Source: Adiantum capillus-veneris (lineage: Eukaryota; Streptophyta; Polypodiopsida; Polypodiales; Pteridaceae). From it: DNA of 64,000 nucleotides. The notes under the pieces are model-generated. The model was not told the DNA's origin. It did not search any database and saw only the letters and a list, made by a program, of their open reading frames with translations. The stretch spans positions 58,382,753 to 58,446,752 of the forward strand of contig CM043959.1 of NCBI GenBank assembly GCA_014529385.2. Reading direction: 5' to 3'. Position numbers and translations under genes: made by a program. How positions within the stretch are numbered: position 1 is the stretch's first letter; each line of letters begins with the position of its first letter. This document shows positions 46,268-58,358 of the stretch, in pieces.

Positions 46268-47842
46268 ATGGCTGACAGACCAGATGATGTGACTGAAGAG
46301 GTTTCCTCTTCACAGGGTCAACAGACACATGAAGTGGGTGAGTCCTCAAGACCACCACAGACAGATGATGATATATTCAAGACCCAGTTGGCTACTGCTG
46401 TGGCTATGTTCACACAAGTAATGCAGAACCCGAGGTTTTTAGCCTTTCTACAACCTCCTGTTCCATCTCAGCAAGTTGGGTCACTGGATCATATTCAAAA
46501 GCCTGTTAAGGCTCGAGCACAGGTGATTCATACTGCACAGTCAATGGAAACACCTGTACACTTGACGGAGAACATGCAGTCTCCACAACCTATGCCTAAG
46601 GTGCAAGAACAGGTGGCTGAGATGCCAGTCTTTCAAGTTGTACCAGTTCAGCCCGCCACCTTTGAGCAGCCTATAGCTGGTTCTAATGGGCAGGGAAGCA
46701 ACCTACAGGCTATGCAACAGGTCTTCCCACCACCTTCAGTACACCCTGGCTATTTTGGAGGTGGATCGGTATTCCAGAGCATGGCTGGTCATGCACCTGG
46801 AAATCAGTTTTACACGCCAGGAACAGTGTTCGGGAGTGCTCAAACGATGATGCCTAACCCCATGTATGGTGTCACAGGCATGCTACCAGGCTTTCAGAGC
46901 ACTCAGGGCCAAATTGGGATGCCACAGGCAAATTTTGGTATGGCTGGAATTACAAATCAGCAGCCAAATATGGCATTTCCAGGTCAAGTTAATAGCGGCC
47001 AAGGAACACAGATGAACCCTAATAGTGTTCCCATGTTTCAGTCACTTCCATATGACAATTTAACGCCGCTGGAGAGGCCAACTCCGTACAAAGAAGGTGG
47101 CAAAGGTGTGACATTCACGACCTTTACAGGGTTTGATGACAGGAAGAAGGCTCTTTCATTCCTCCAGCAGTTTGACAAGGCCTATGCAGGGGGAGACTTT
47201 ACAGAGGCTTCAAAGGTCCGCAAGGCAGCCACTTTCTTGACAGGGAATGCGGGACAATGGTGGACAACTTTATTGCTTCAAGGGCAAGCCCCGTCCACAT
47301 GGATTTACTTCAAGCAGATTTTTGCAGCAGCATGGTTATCTGATGATTTCGAAGCAGATGTCATGACAGAATGGCACCAGCTAAATGCTGCCACTTGCAG
47401 AAATCTGGATGATTGCAATCGGAAGTTTTGGAAAGCTCTACTTCCAGTAACTTCCTATAGGTTTGTGCCATTGACAGAACAGATTGAAAAATACTGTTGT
47501 GGCCTACCTAAAGGATTGAGAAAGTACTGTACGAAGACAAAAGTCACTACTTTGACGCAGCTCATCGAGGTAGCGAACACTGGCAATGGTTTGCTCAAGG
47601 GAGAAGATTGTGAATTTAACACTGGCGTCAAGGCAGGATCAGGCAAGAAAAATTCAGCCACGAAGCACGTTCCCAATGAGGCGCCTAAAGGGACTCAGGA
47701 GTCAGCCAACGCAGGGAAAGATAAAGCTACGGCTGAATCAGAAAAGGGACCAGCGAAGAAATGGAAAAGACGTTTTGCTCGCAAGCCAGAAGAGCAAAAG
47801 AAGGTCCTGAGGACAGAAAACAAATGCTTTATATGTGAGTAG
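46268..47842 (+). CDS. Chromovirus gag (capsid; zinc knuckle cut by a stop)
   Basis: A start at 46268 (MADRPDDV) or 46217 is possible; both are in frame. The Gln/Pro/Met-rich N-terminus is followed by the capsid domain (FTGFDDRKKALSFLQQFDKAY, GNAGQWWTTLL, LTQLIEVAN), then a basic Lys/Arg stretch. The CCHC knuckle begins CFICE, meets TAG at 47840-47842 and resumes in the same frame as PGHIAYNC. CAG to TAG is the simplest origin; programmed readthrough into pol is a less likely alternative. Gag packages the element RNA. Confidence 0.9.
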   Translation: MADRPDDVTEEVSSSQGQQTHEVGESSRPPQTDDDIFKTQLATAVAMFTQVMQNPRFLAFLQPPVPSQQVGSLDHIQKPVKARAQVIHTAQSMETPVHLTENMQSPQPMPKVQEQVAEMPVFQVVPVQPATFEQPIAGSNGQGSNLQAMQQVFPPPSVHPGYFGGGSVFQSMAGHAPGNQFYTPGTVFGSAQTMMPNPMYGVTGMLPGFQSTQGQIGMPQANFGMAGITNQQPNMAFPGQVNSGQGTQMNPNSVPMFQSLPYDNLTPLERPTPYKEGGKGVTFTTFTGFDDRKKALSFLQQFDKAYAGGDFTEASKVRKAATFLTGNAGQWWTTLLLQGQAPSTWIYFKQIFAAAWLSDDFEADVMTEWHQLNAATCRNLDDCNRKFWKALLPVTSYRFVPLTEQIEKYCCGLPKGLRKYCTKTKVTTLTQLIEVANTGNGLLKGEDCEFNTGVKAGSGKKNSATKHVPNEAPKGTQESANAGKDKATAESEKGPAKKWKRRFARKPEEQKKVLRTENKCFICE

Positions 47843-50800
47843 CCTGGCCACATTGCTTACAACTGTCCTACAAAGAAAAGACCAGCTGATTCTGAAGACA
47901 AGGAGGACAGGAAAGGAAAGAAGCCCATGGCAGGTCTAGTGCCAGATATGGTGGGCGACAAGCCAAATTCAGATGCAAGTAAGCTTTGCAGAGCATGGGG
48001 AAAGGTCAAGGATCGAACAGTGCTTATCTTCTTTGATCCAGGTGCCAAAGCTAACTATATTTCCCCAAAATTGGCTTCAAAGTTGGGAATCAGACCTGAA
48101 GAGATGGGGTATACAGCAGAGGCAGGTTTGGCATGTCCTGGCCATACAGAGGCTGTGACACCCATCATTGGAAAGTTGCGTCTACATATCCAGTCCTATG
48201 TAGATGCTTAAGAATTTTACATCATGCCACTGGACGGATGTGATGTTTTGTTAGGTATTCCTTGGTTGTTTCGTGTACAGGGAATCATGGATGCCTACAA
48301 CAAAAAGATCATTGTACAGAGCAGGGGAAAGACTCACATTCTGGATGTAAAGCTTAAAGGAGAGTCTATTCCTACTGTATCAGCTTCTGCTATTACTTCT
48401 GTAATGAAAAAGCATCTTTCTGCGTACTTGGTTTTTGCACGTGAAGTGTTAGATTGTGATGAATCAAATTTATCTATGCTAGATAAAGAAAGGTCAATGT
48501 TTTTACAACAGTATAGTGACTGTTTTTCCGATTCATTACCATCTCAATTATCGCCAGAGAGACCCGAGGACCATGCGATAGATTTGGTGCCAGGCAGTAG
48601 CCCACCAAATAAGCCTCCGTACAGGGTTAGTGCGGCTCAGCAGAAAGAGATAATGGGCCAAGTACAGGAGCTGTTAGAAAAGGGGCTGATTCAGCCCAGT
48701 TCATCTCCATTCTGTTCTCCAATGTTGTTGGTGCAGAAAAAGGATGGCTCATGGCGTATGTGCATCGACTACCGTGCACTGAACAAGAATACCACCAAGA
48801 ATAGGTTCCCTATACCTAGAATTGATGATATTATGGACAAATTACAAGGAGCAACTATGTTTAGCACGATAGATCTAAAGAGTGGGTACCATCAGATCCG
48901 CATTAGATCAGAGGATGTGCACAAGACTGCTTTTAGAACGACGTTTGGCCTTTACGAATTTTTAGTGATGCCCTTTGGTCTCACAAATGCTCCTGCTACG
49001 TTCAATAGGATGATGGACAGAATTTTCCGTCCACACCAACAGTTTGTTGGTACATACTTTGATGACATGATAGTCTACTCAAAGAATGAAGAGGAGCATA
49101 GGCATCACTTGGCCATTGTGTTCAAACAGCTACGCAGTCATAGGTTGCTCATCAATGCAAAGAAAAGTGAGTTTTTTCTGGAAGACATTCACTTTTTGGG
49201 ACACATTGTCTCAAAGGATGGTGTCAGAATGGATCCTGCAAAAGTTGAAGCGATCAAGTCATGGCCAAATTTGAAGACGGTGCATGATGTCCGAAGCTTT
49301 TGGGACTATGCTCCTATTACAGAAGGTTTATCCGAAATTTCGCTGAGCTTGCTTCACCTTTACATTCTCTTCAAAAGAAGGCAGTCACCTTTAGATGGAC
49401 ACAAAAAGAGATTTCAGCTTTTAATCTCTTAAAGGAAAAGATGACTTCAGATCCAGTCATTGTGTCGCCAGATCTTAGGAAGTCATTTGTGGTCCAGTGT
49501 GATGCCTGCGGTAGTAGCATTGGTGCAGTGCTAATGCAAGATGGCAGGGTAGTAGCCTATGAGAGCAGAATTTTGCAAGGGCCAGAGATGACCATGCAGG
49601 TCTATGAGAAAGAGTTACTGGCTGTGATTCATGCGCTCTTAAGTTGGAAACACTACCTGCTAGGTGCAGACTTTGTTGTCCAAACGGACCATCAGACCTT
49701 GCGATACTTCTTGACACAAACAAAGTTATCTGAGAAGCATATGCGATGGGCAAATATCTTGTCCATGTTCCATTTTCAGATTGTGCATGTGGAAGGCAAG
49801 AAGAACGTTGTGGCTGTTGCCTTGTCAAGGAAGCCACAAATTTCAGCTGTGTCGATTCCTTATCATCATGAACTTGATGATATGAGAGAACAGTATGCAA
49901 ATGATGAAGATTTTGCAAGGGTCTTCGAGCAACTAATGGATGGACAACGTCATGAACACTATCTTCTCAGAGATGGGTTCATGATGATGCATGGCAGATT
50001 GTGTGTCACAAAGCCATTGCGACGCAAAGTTATGGAAGAGAGTCATGTCCCACCATATGCAGGGCATCGTGGTATCGATGCTACAGTTAAAGCGGTTGAG
50101 ACATTCTTCTACTGGCCTACATTGAGAAGGGATGTGGATGCCTTTGTGCGAGAATGCCTAATATGCCAAAAGGTCAAGTTTGACAGGCAAAAGGCACCAG
50201 GGCTATTGCAACCACTACCTATTCCAGATAAACCATGGGAAAGTATTGCTATGGATTTTATCTTTGATCTTCCGAGAACGCAGACAGGAAACGATGGTAT
50301 TTGGACCATTATTTGCAGATTCGGCAAACAAGCTCATTTCATTCCTGTCAGGAAGAAGATAAAGCCAGATCAGATGGCACGCTTGTTTATGAGCAATATT
50401 TTCAAGTATCATGGCATGCCACAGTCGATTGTTAGCGACCGTGATCCACGCATGACAAGTTTGTTCTGGAGAGGCTTGTTTGAGAATATGGGCACCACAC
50501 TCAAATTCTCTTTGTCATTTCATCCTCACACAGATGGGCAGTCAGAAGAGGCAAATTCTACTGTCCTAGATCTGCTGAAGTGTTATGTGTCAGAGCATAA
50601 AGGAAAGTGGGAGCAGTATTTGCCATTGGTGGAGTATGCATACAATAATACAGTGCATTCATCAACTGGCAAGGCACCCTTTGAGATAGGTGAAGGTGGC
50701 AAGAAAGTTCCTCCCATACTGCATACAAAGGACAAGATATTTGAAGCAGATAAGTATGTTCAGGACATGGATGAAATGTACAAGAAGGTCAAAGTGGCCT

Positions 50801-51243
50801 TAGAAAGGACTCAGGCAAAACAAAAGAAAGCAGCTGATCGTCACCGTCGTGAAGTGGTATATTCACTTGGTGATTGGGTCCTTTTACGCTTTGAAAAGGC
50901 AAGGTTAAAGAAGATGAAGGGCAAGGAAAGACTGTTTCCGAAGCTCAGCATGCGTTACTATGCGCCTTCTCAAGTATGCGACATAATCAGTGATGTTGCA
51001 TATAGGCTGAAATTGCCTGACAGTTGGAAGATTCACAATGCGTTTCATGTGAGTCTTCTCAGACCGTATGTGGGTGATGTGCCAGAAGATATGCCAGTTG
51101 AAGATCAGCCGGAAGTTGAGGAACTTGACGAGATCTTGGTCCCTGAACAGATTTTGGCACACAAAGAAAGGAAAGTGAAAGGCAAGGTTGCTAGGCGTTA
51201 CTTGGTAAAGTTCAGAAACTATCCACCAATGGATGCTAAGTAG
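47843..51243 (+). pseudogene. Chromovirus pol (protease, RT, RNase H, integrase, chromodomain), disrupted
   Basis: Same frame as gag up to about 49300. The protease site reads FFDPGAKANYIS (DPG where DSG/DTG is usual). A TAA at 48209-48211 cuts the protease. RT: CIDYRALNKNT, FSTIDLKSGYHQI, MPFGLTNAPATF and the catalytic TYFDDMIVYS. A one-base frameshift at about 49300 moves to the frame starting GLCSYYRRFI. RNase H: CDACGSSIGAVL, ELLAVIHAL, TDHQTLRYFL. Integrase: H..H..CLICQKVK zinc domain and D-D-E residues in MDFIFDLP, VSDRDPRMTS and SEEANS. The chromodomain starts VPEQILAHKERK and is cut by TAG at 51241-51243, where the related copy at 63.5 kb has the aromatic-cage Trp. Confidence 0.9.
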
Positions 51244-51888
51244 ATGGAAGAAGGTGAACTTGCAGAGTCACCAACTGTGTTATCACTTTACCTTGAAGCC
51301 TTCGATTTGCAACCTACCTTGACCCCTTGAGTTTCAAAGCTAAATGGATTGTTAGTGTGACAATGGCTTTTGAAACAAATGATGTACATGGTATTTAAAG
51401 TGAGCTCAAATGAAATACCTGTTACATGAATGTTAGAGCTGTACACATTGTCAGTTTCGCAATTGCTCTTATGGAATGTCCAAAAGTTTGGTTAGTGCTA
51501 TAGAAGTGAGTATTTCTTGTCTGTTTGTCAAGGATATAGTAATTGCTTCTATTAAAGAGTACAAGTGTAACTGCATTCTTAAACTGCCGGTTTGGGTATG
51601 CTCGAAAGTGTTACGGGATCCAACGTGTACTATAAGACAGTGGCAAAATGTGTAGCTACCATTTTGTCATTGAAAAGTTAGTGACTCAAAGCAATGGCAG
51701 AGTGCGCAGCTACCACTATGTCATTGGGACAGGGTTCACACGCAGGCAATACATGAGTCGACGAGGTGTTGAATACACCAGGGTTGACAATGAGCATGTA
51801 TGTGTCGTACATGTGTCGACAGGTGTTGAATACATCAGTGTTGACTGTGAGCATGTACGACATAGATGCAAACGAGGACATTTGAGAT

Positions 51889-51903
51889 TTCAAGAGGGGG
51901 GTA
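51889..51903 (+). promoter_or_regulatory. Polypurine tract of the chromovirus
   Basis: The purine run AAGAGGGGGG followed by TA lies directly before the 3' LTR start, as expected for plus-strand DNA priming. Confidence 0.7.
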
Positions 51904-53380
51904 TGTCACCAGCGTGTGACTACTATCTATCCTTTTTGTTGATTTCTTTCTTATTATCTATTTACTTTCACTTTTTGGAAACACCCCTCGGGAAATCTAA
52001 CTGCCCTGCATTGCATAGCTAGTGTGGAACTGTCCAGAGGGAGTCCAGGCCTGAGGGCAAGAGAGCACTAAGGTTGGACAAGGACTATGGTTAGCCAACT
52101 GGGGTCATTGACTAGCCAGAGTGGAATCCTTTGCTACAGAGGCTACATTTAAGTTCTGGATGTGGCCGCAGTGTACAAAGAGGGTCGGATGACCTAGAAA
52201 GATACAATGGCAGCATCTCCTAAAATTTAGGGAACTGCTATTTTGGGACTTGAAAATGTGTTGGCGTCATTACCTCCGGAATGACAAGGGGAACATTTTC
52301 TTACTCTGCCGTGAAGTCAATTGGGCAACCGGTTGGGAGATTTTTAGGCGGCAACCCCGAAACGGGAAAATGCTTGTAAATGTGCCAAGTGGCACATTCT
52401 GGTGCAGTTTCTAATGCAAGAGAGAGTTGGCGCTCAATTTTAAGCTGGGAGAGGCTCATTTGCAGCTTTTGTCACAGGTTAAGAGCTATGGAGTGCTTGC
52501 TTTCCCTCTTATGCACAGTGCGGTGCCAGGAGTGATGCCCTGCATGCTACGCACTGCCCTCTCTCTCCCCTTGGGCAGTATGTTATGCCCCTCTAGTGGG
52601 CTCTTCATTTGACCAATGTACAGTTGTGTGGGTTCATGCGCGATTGCCGAGGCAAGAGCCTCTTGCACAGGTACTGGATTAGCTAGCGGCTAATCCCCCC
52701 GCAGGTACAGGTGAATTAGGAGAGGTTTCACGCCAGAAATCTCGTCCGATTCAAAGGGCAAGTAGCCCTACAGGTGCGGGAGCTCGAGGACTTGCTAAGG
52801 ATGCGACCGGCACACGAAACGGAGCCCGAAACAGTGAATTACAGCCTGCTGTGTATTTTTGCAGGTTTAGGGTTTTGGCCCTAAACGGACCCTAATACCC
52901 CCAGGAGGTTCGGGGACGCAAGGGGACCGCTGTACAGGTGATCTGGCGCATTTTCAGGGCTGAAAACAGAGAATTCAGCGTGCTGCAGATTCTCGCCAGG
53001 TTTTGCAAAGTGCCCGTATGCGTCGGGAAAGTCAGCCAATGCGTGGGAATACTGACTGTGTAGGGTTCTAGTACAGTTATGCTGCCAAAATCGAGCTGGA
53101 ACAGTGGAAATTCAGCCGAGTTTGTGCGGGGCAGCTTGTAGGGAACCACAACGTTTATTCCCTCTTTTGAACAATAAAAGAAATACCGAAAGGGGCGCCT
53201 AAGTTAGGGGCCAATCTGGTGTCCGTCTTCTCATACAGGTGCATTCTAGCATCTGTATCCCATTCCCCTCTCTTGTGTCACTATAGCGCAGGTAAAATAG
53301 ACGACTAATAATGGGTGAAAGCTAAATCAAGGTTTGAAGTAAAGTCTACCGCCCTTTTTGGATTGAACAGGCCGGTTTCA
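51904..53380 (+). repeat. 3' LTR of the chromovirus
   Basis: Nearly identical to 44684-46159, with only scattered substitutions and a one-base indel next to AATAAA (53173-53178). Confidence 0.93.
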
Positions 53381-53385
53381 TTTCG
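53381..53385 (+). repeat. Target-site duplication TTTCG (right)
   Basis: Matches 44679-44683; LINE C resumes immediately afterwards. Confidence 0.9.
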
Positions 53386-53621
53386 AAACTTGTTTTTTCC
53401 GATTTTTAGGGTTCTGCCACTGTTTTTTGCTGTTTTTAGGGTTTCAAATAATATGTTTTGCTGTTTTCTAAAGTTTCGAAGCTGATTTTCTCTGTTTTTA
53501 AGGGTTTCACAATCGTTTCTTGCTATTTTTTAGAGTTTCTTGGTTTTTTTTTTTTTTTAGTCTCTCTCTCTCTCTCTCTCATGGTCTCCCTCCATTGGGC
53601 TACCCATTGACCCCCTTTCAC

Positions 53622-54514
53622 ATGGCCTCTCCAGTGGCTATAGCCCGCCGCCCTCTCAACATGAGGTTCTCGATTACCAACAAGCAGATATCAACACTTG
53701 AAATTGAAGTGAAGGAGTGGAAGAAAGAGATGGAGGCAACCTTTCTTCAAAAGATGGAGGAATGGAAAGAGGAGAAGAAGAACATATGCGAAAGGATTTC
53801 TCGTGTTGAAGAGCGAGCGGCTTCACAAGAAGCCACAATCCGAACTCTCCAAGGTAAACTTCTTGCAGCAAAAAGTGGACGGCTCGAAGAAGGCGAAATT
53901 CAACCATCTATGATGGAAGAATTGAATACCATGAGAGAAGAAATACGGATTATCAAGGAAGATGAGAGAAGAAGTCATGAGCCGCGGTCATCTTTGCAAC
54001 ACAAAAGAAAGTAGAAGAGGCCGAAAAATGGATTGAGGTCACCAAGAAAGGGAAAGATAAGGAAGCTCCTTGTACACCCACTCTTATTAACATGACCCTC
54101 GGAGAGGAACAAAGGAGGATGCAGACTCTACATGTCACTACATGTCAGGGTAACCGGCCTCAAGGACATAAACAATGTGGAAAAAGAGGTCACAATCCTC
54201 ACATCCATGATGGGGGTGGACAAGCCTTCACACACACAGGCATGGAGAGTGGGCAAGAAGAGTGGTGGCCCGAGAAAATCTTCAAAAGAGAGAGCTCCCG
54301 TACTATGCTCCCTCCCTTGGAAGAGAAGAAGAAATTTCTGAAAAAGAGACCTACTCTCAAGAAGACAGGTATTTTCCTCGGTGATGATCTCACTCTCTCA
54401 CAGCTTGCGCATACGGGAGAGGTAATGCCAGAGATTACGGCGGCAAGGGAGAAGGGGAAGACGGCCTTTTACAGAGATGATCAGGTGGTGATTATAGAGC
54501 GGCACTCTACATGA
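53622..54514 (+). pseudogene. LINE C ORF1, frameshifted
   Basis: It starts MASPVAIARRPLNM, then FSITNKQISTLEIEVKEWKK and a coiled coil; frames change near 53990 and 54125-54330. The end has KKTGIFLGDDLTLSQLA and FYRDDQVVIIERHST, then TGA at 54512-54514 followed by CGG, as in LINE B. Confidence 0.8.
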
Positions 54515-57500
54515 CGGTGTGAGACCTATGGGATCACACTGAAGATGGCTACTTGGAATTGTAATGGGTCTATGAGATTGGACCGTTGGTGCCTTTGAGG
54601 ACAGTTTCAGAGAGAGGGACGTTATTTTCTTCTCAAAGACTCATCAGGCCCCTGGACAGCTTATGCCGCATGTGGTGGGAAACAGATGGGAGACAGCCCA
54701 TTGGACAGTCGCGAGATCTGAGCATGGGAGTAGAGGTTCAAGAGGAGTAGCAGTGCTATTTAGGGAGGAGTTACAACCACTACTATATATTGTACGGAGA
54801 GATGATCATGCTAGATACATGTGGGTGAGGCTGAGAGCTAACACAGGCCGATTTCTATACATTGCCATATGTTACTTCCCCCCACTACGTCTGCTGCACC
54901 TAGAGGACAATCGCCTTTCTCTATTCTAGATGACGATATATGGGAGTTTTCTAGGGATGGTGATATCATCCTCCTAGGAGACTTCAATGCCCGAACGGGC
55001 AACTCTCAGACAGTCTTCTACGACACTTCAGATGAGATGCTTAGAGAGCTCGATGTGGGTGACTTGGGGCTTGACAGATGCTCACATGATAGAGAGCAAA
55101 CGGAGTATAGGAGATACCTCACGGAGATGACGACCACACATGGGTTAGCCATACTTAATGGCTTACAACGATTTCTTGGAGCAGCCGGTTTCACATGCTT
55201 TCCACACAGACACGGGGCCAATACAGTGGACTATGTTATGGCACAGCCGAGCTTTATTCCTTGTATTCAGGATTTCATAGTGGGAGTCAGACCAGTGGGT
55301 GTAGCAGTGGATCATGCTCTTTTGACATTTTCTGTTTCATTTCAATATAGTACAATCCAGACATCAGGAGGCAGGTCACATACCCGTTACACATTTACAC
55401 CAAATACTGACTCGATTTATACAGAGGAGATCTATAGCCGTCTATGCACAACTAGTCCTCGTCTCTCAGTGGAGGAGTGCACCACTTTATTGACTGAGAC
55501 ACTGCATGATGCAGCATCAGAGGCATACCCACACACTTAGCCGGGTCGGAGGCAACATTCTAGGAACATGCCCCAGAATAGTTGGTATGATGAGGAGTGC
55601 AGAGAGATGAGAGCCCAGTTCCAGAGAGATCTTCTTTTAGGAGTCATCACTTACAGACAGTCTCGGATTGCTTCCCGGCGCCTTGTGTGACGGAAGAAAC
55701 GAGCTTATTTGGCCTAGATGGAGCGAGACTTGTATCAGTTGTTCTTGAGTAGAGACTCAGGAGAGGCATGGCGATTCTTTCATGAGCACTTCCCTTCCCC
55801 AGTGATTACTTCTCCTAATGTATGCACCATCATTATATGCAGTCCTTGGACGAGACCCCCTTCCAGATCCTACACAGCCATGCCCACCTTACAACACCTT
55901 CTTTACCACTGAGATGGTAAAGAGAGCCATTGACAGGATGAGGACCAGCAGGGCATATGATCATGATGGTCTAGTAGCAGAGCACTTTATACATGCTAGA
56001 GATATGCTAGTAGAGGCTCTTGCAGTGTCGTTCAATCGTGCCATGTGTGAGGGGTTTGTGTGAGGGGTTACCTGAGACTTGGAGGTTGTCTACTATTGTG
56101 CCTATCTTCAAGGCAGGTGATCCTACAGAGCCTGAGAATTTACTGCACTATCATGGTTGGGCACACATTGGCAGGGTTGTATGCATCCATTCTTGAGCAA
56201 CAGTTGAGTAATTGGGCAGAGGGTGAGGGTGTACGAGCAAAGGGCCAGGCCAGTTTTAGGAGGGGTTTCTCCACTCTTGATCATATTCTGACACTCACAG
56301 CCATCATTGAGGAGGGCAGGTCACATGGGAGACGGATTTTTGTAGCTTTGTGGATTTCCGCAAAGCATTTGACATGGTACCGAGAGCTTGATTGATGGGC
56401 AGACTGCAGGAGATGGGGGTGCCCATAGTGTTGATTTGGGAGATTATGGCTCTATACAGATCAGTGATGGGACATGTACGCACCCCGCAGGTGATATCTG
56501 ATTTAGTTCACTCCACCATTGGGGTGAAACAAGGTTGCCCATTGTCTCCTACTCTATTTGGTATGTATGTTGATGAGGTGTCTGATTACATTGACAAAGA
56601 GGGTGATAGAGGTGCCCAGCTGGCAGGGACGTGGATCCCATTGTTGCTATATGCTGATGATATTGTGTTGATCTCTGACTCACCAGAGGGTATGCAACGA
56701 CAGTTGGATGCATAACACAATTTTGCAGAGGATAGTAGATTGTCTATAAACCTTGGTAAAACCAAGGTTATGGTGTTTAACACCACACCACAGTGGATCA
56801 GGAGATCAGCACCGACTTTCACATATGGTCAGGAGATTGTAGAATATACAGATGCATACATTTACCTTGGGGTTGTCTTCACTGGGCTGAGGTTTTTTTT
56901 TTTAGGAGAGCAGCAGAGACTAGATTGACTAGAGCTTATGCGGCCTTGGGAGGCTTGGAGAGGATGTGTCCGCACGTTCAGTTCCAGGAACCTCGGACAA
57001 AGTTATGGCTCTTTGATACTTTAGTAGCCTCAGCTATGTTGTATGCGGTGCAGATATGTGGACCTTCTGTAGGCCAAGATGGTTGGAGACGTATGGAGAG
57101 GCCCTTGGTATCTATGATCTCTCGATTGATCAGAGCCAAGGCCTCCGTACCCCACGCTATCATTCGAGAAGAGCTAGCTGCCCCTCCGATGGAGATTGAG
57201 GAAATTACCAGATCAGTCTCCTTTGTGCACAGCTTGCAGGATACTACTAGAGACAGATACGCTAGACTAGCCCTTGAGTCTTCCAGATAGTTAGCTCTTC
57301 AAGGAGACACTTCATGCTGGTATGCACAGATGACATCATGGTTTTAGATGCATGGCTTGGATAGGCTGCCCCCTTTCCAGTACTCTCTTCAGAGTTCAGA
57401 CACCCTCGATATCTCTTACACGGGTGGAGATTACTAAACTCATTCGTCAAGACCTGATCCACAAGACCTGATCCAGCTCTATACTAGGAGGACATGGATA

Positions 57501-57955
57501 GAGCCGCCACAAGAGTTGGGCACGAAGATGGCTTTCTATAGAGAGCATCTTCTCCACCTCACAAGAGATGGTTTTGTGATTCGACCCAGCGACATGGATA
57601 TGCACATCCTCACATCAGCTGGAGATTGAGACTGGTAGATTCAGAGGGATACCAGTAGACAATAGGATATGAAGCTTATGCCAGCTAGAGCCAAAGACAG
57701 AGCTACATTACATATGGCATTGCACAGTGTACTATGAGATTCGGGGCCAGAGGAGTAGCAATCACTGCAGAGCTCGGCCCACACTCATTCGACCACTACC
57801 GACACTCTCATCGACCGAGCACTTGAGCTACAGAGATCCAAACGGCCACGATTGATGAGAGGGGCTACACATCATCGACCGAGACACAGCAGAGGATTCG
57901 AGCCATACTCTCTCGACGTCCAGAGCACAGATGAGGATGGATTCTAGTAGTGGGA
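54515..57955 (+). pseudogene. LINE C ORF2, several frameshifts and stops
   Basis: It begins in the ORF1 frame with KMATWNCNGSM (ATG at 54545), giving a possible reinitiation site 30 nt after the ORF1 stop. Endonuclease parts: RGSRGVAVLFREEL, LGDFNARTGN, ANTVDYVMAQ. RT parts: RAYDHDGLVAEHF, SFRRGFSTLDHIL, GVKQGCPLSPTLFGMYVDEVSDYI and LLYADDIVLISDS (about 56646-56685). Breaks lie near 54585, 54895, 55540, 56060, 56390, 56715 and 57290. The C-terminus (about 57600-57750) is shortened. Confidence 0.85.
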
Positions 57956-58068
57956 GTATTTTTGTTCTAGTCTTTTTGTGACCAGACATGGTATCAGATT
58001 CACAATTTTGTAACAATTTGGTCTCATAGGTCATTTTGGCCTTTTGAAGACATTAATATAATATTTTC

Positions 58069-58327
<259 letters not shown>

Positions 58328-58358
58328 CTTGGTCCCCCCGTCACATTTATTGTATGTG

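Larger units (their letters stand above)
44684..53380 (+). mobile_element. Full-length Ty3/gypsy chromovirus nested in LINE C
   Basis: LTRs 44684-46159 and 51904-53380 (about 1476 bp) start TGTCACCAGCG and end CCGGTTTCA and are nearly identical. A perfect TTTCG duplication flanks the 8.7-kb element. The order gag, protease, RT, RNase H, integrase, chromodomain marks a chromovirus. PBS and polypurine tract are in place. The coding frame carries three stops and one frameshift, so it is not autonomous as assembled, though clearly a young insertion. Confidence 0.95.
44553..58070 (+). mobile_element. LINE C, full-length but degenerate, split by a chromovirus
   Basis: Its 5' UTR (44553-44683, continuing 53386-53560) consists of diverged units containing TGTTTTTTAGGGTTTCG. 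The chromovirus at 44684-53380 interrupts it. ORF1 and ORF2 follow. The 3' end CATAGGTCATTTTGGCCTTTTGAAGACATTAATATAATATTTTCATTTC leads into (TC)n at 58071-58114. A same-subfamily relationship with LINE B is clear along the ORFs. Confidence 0.88.
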
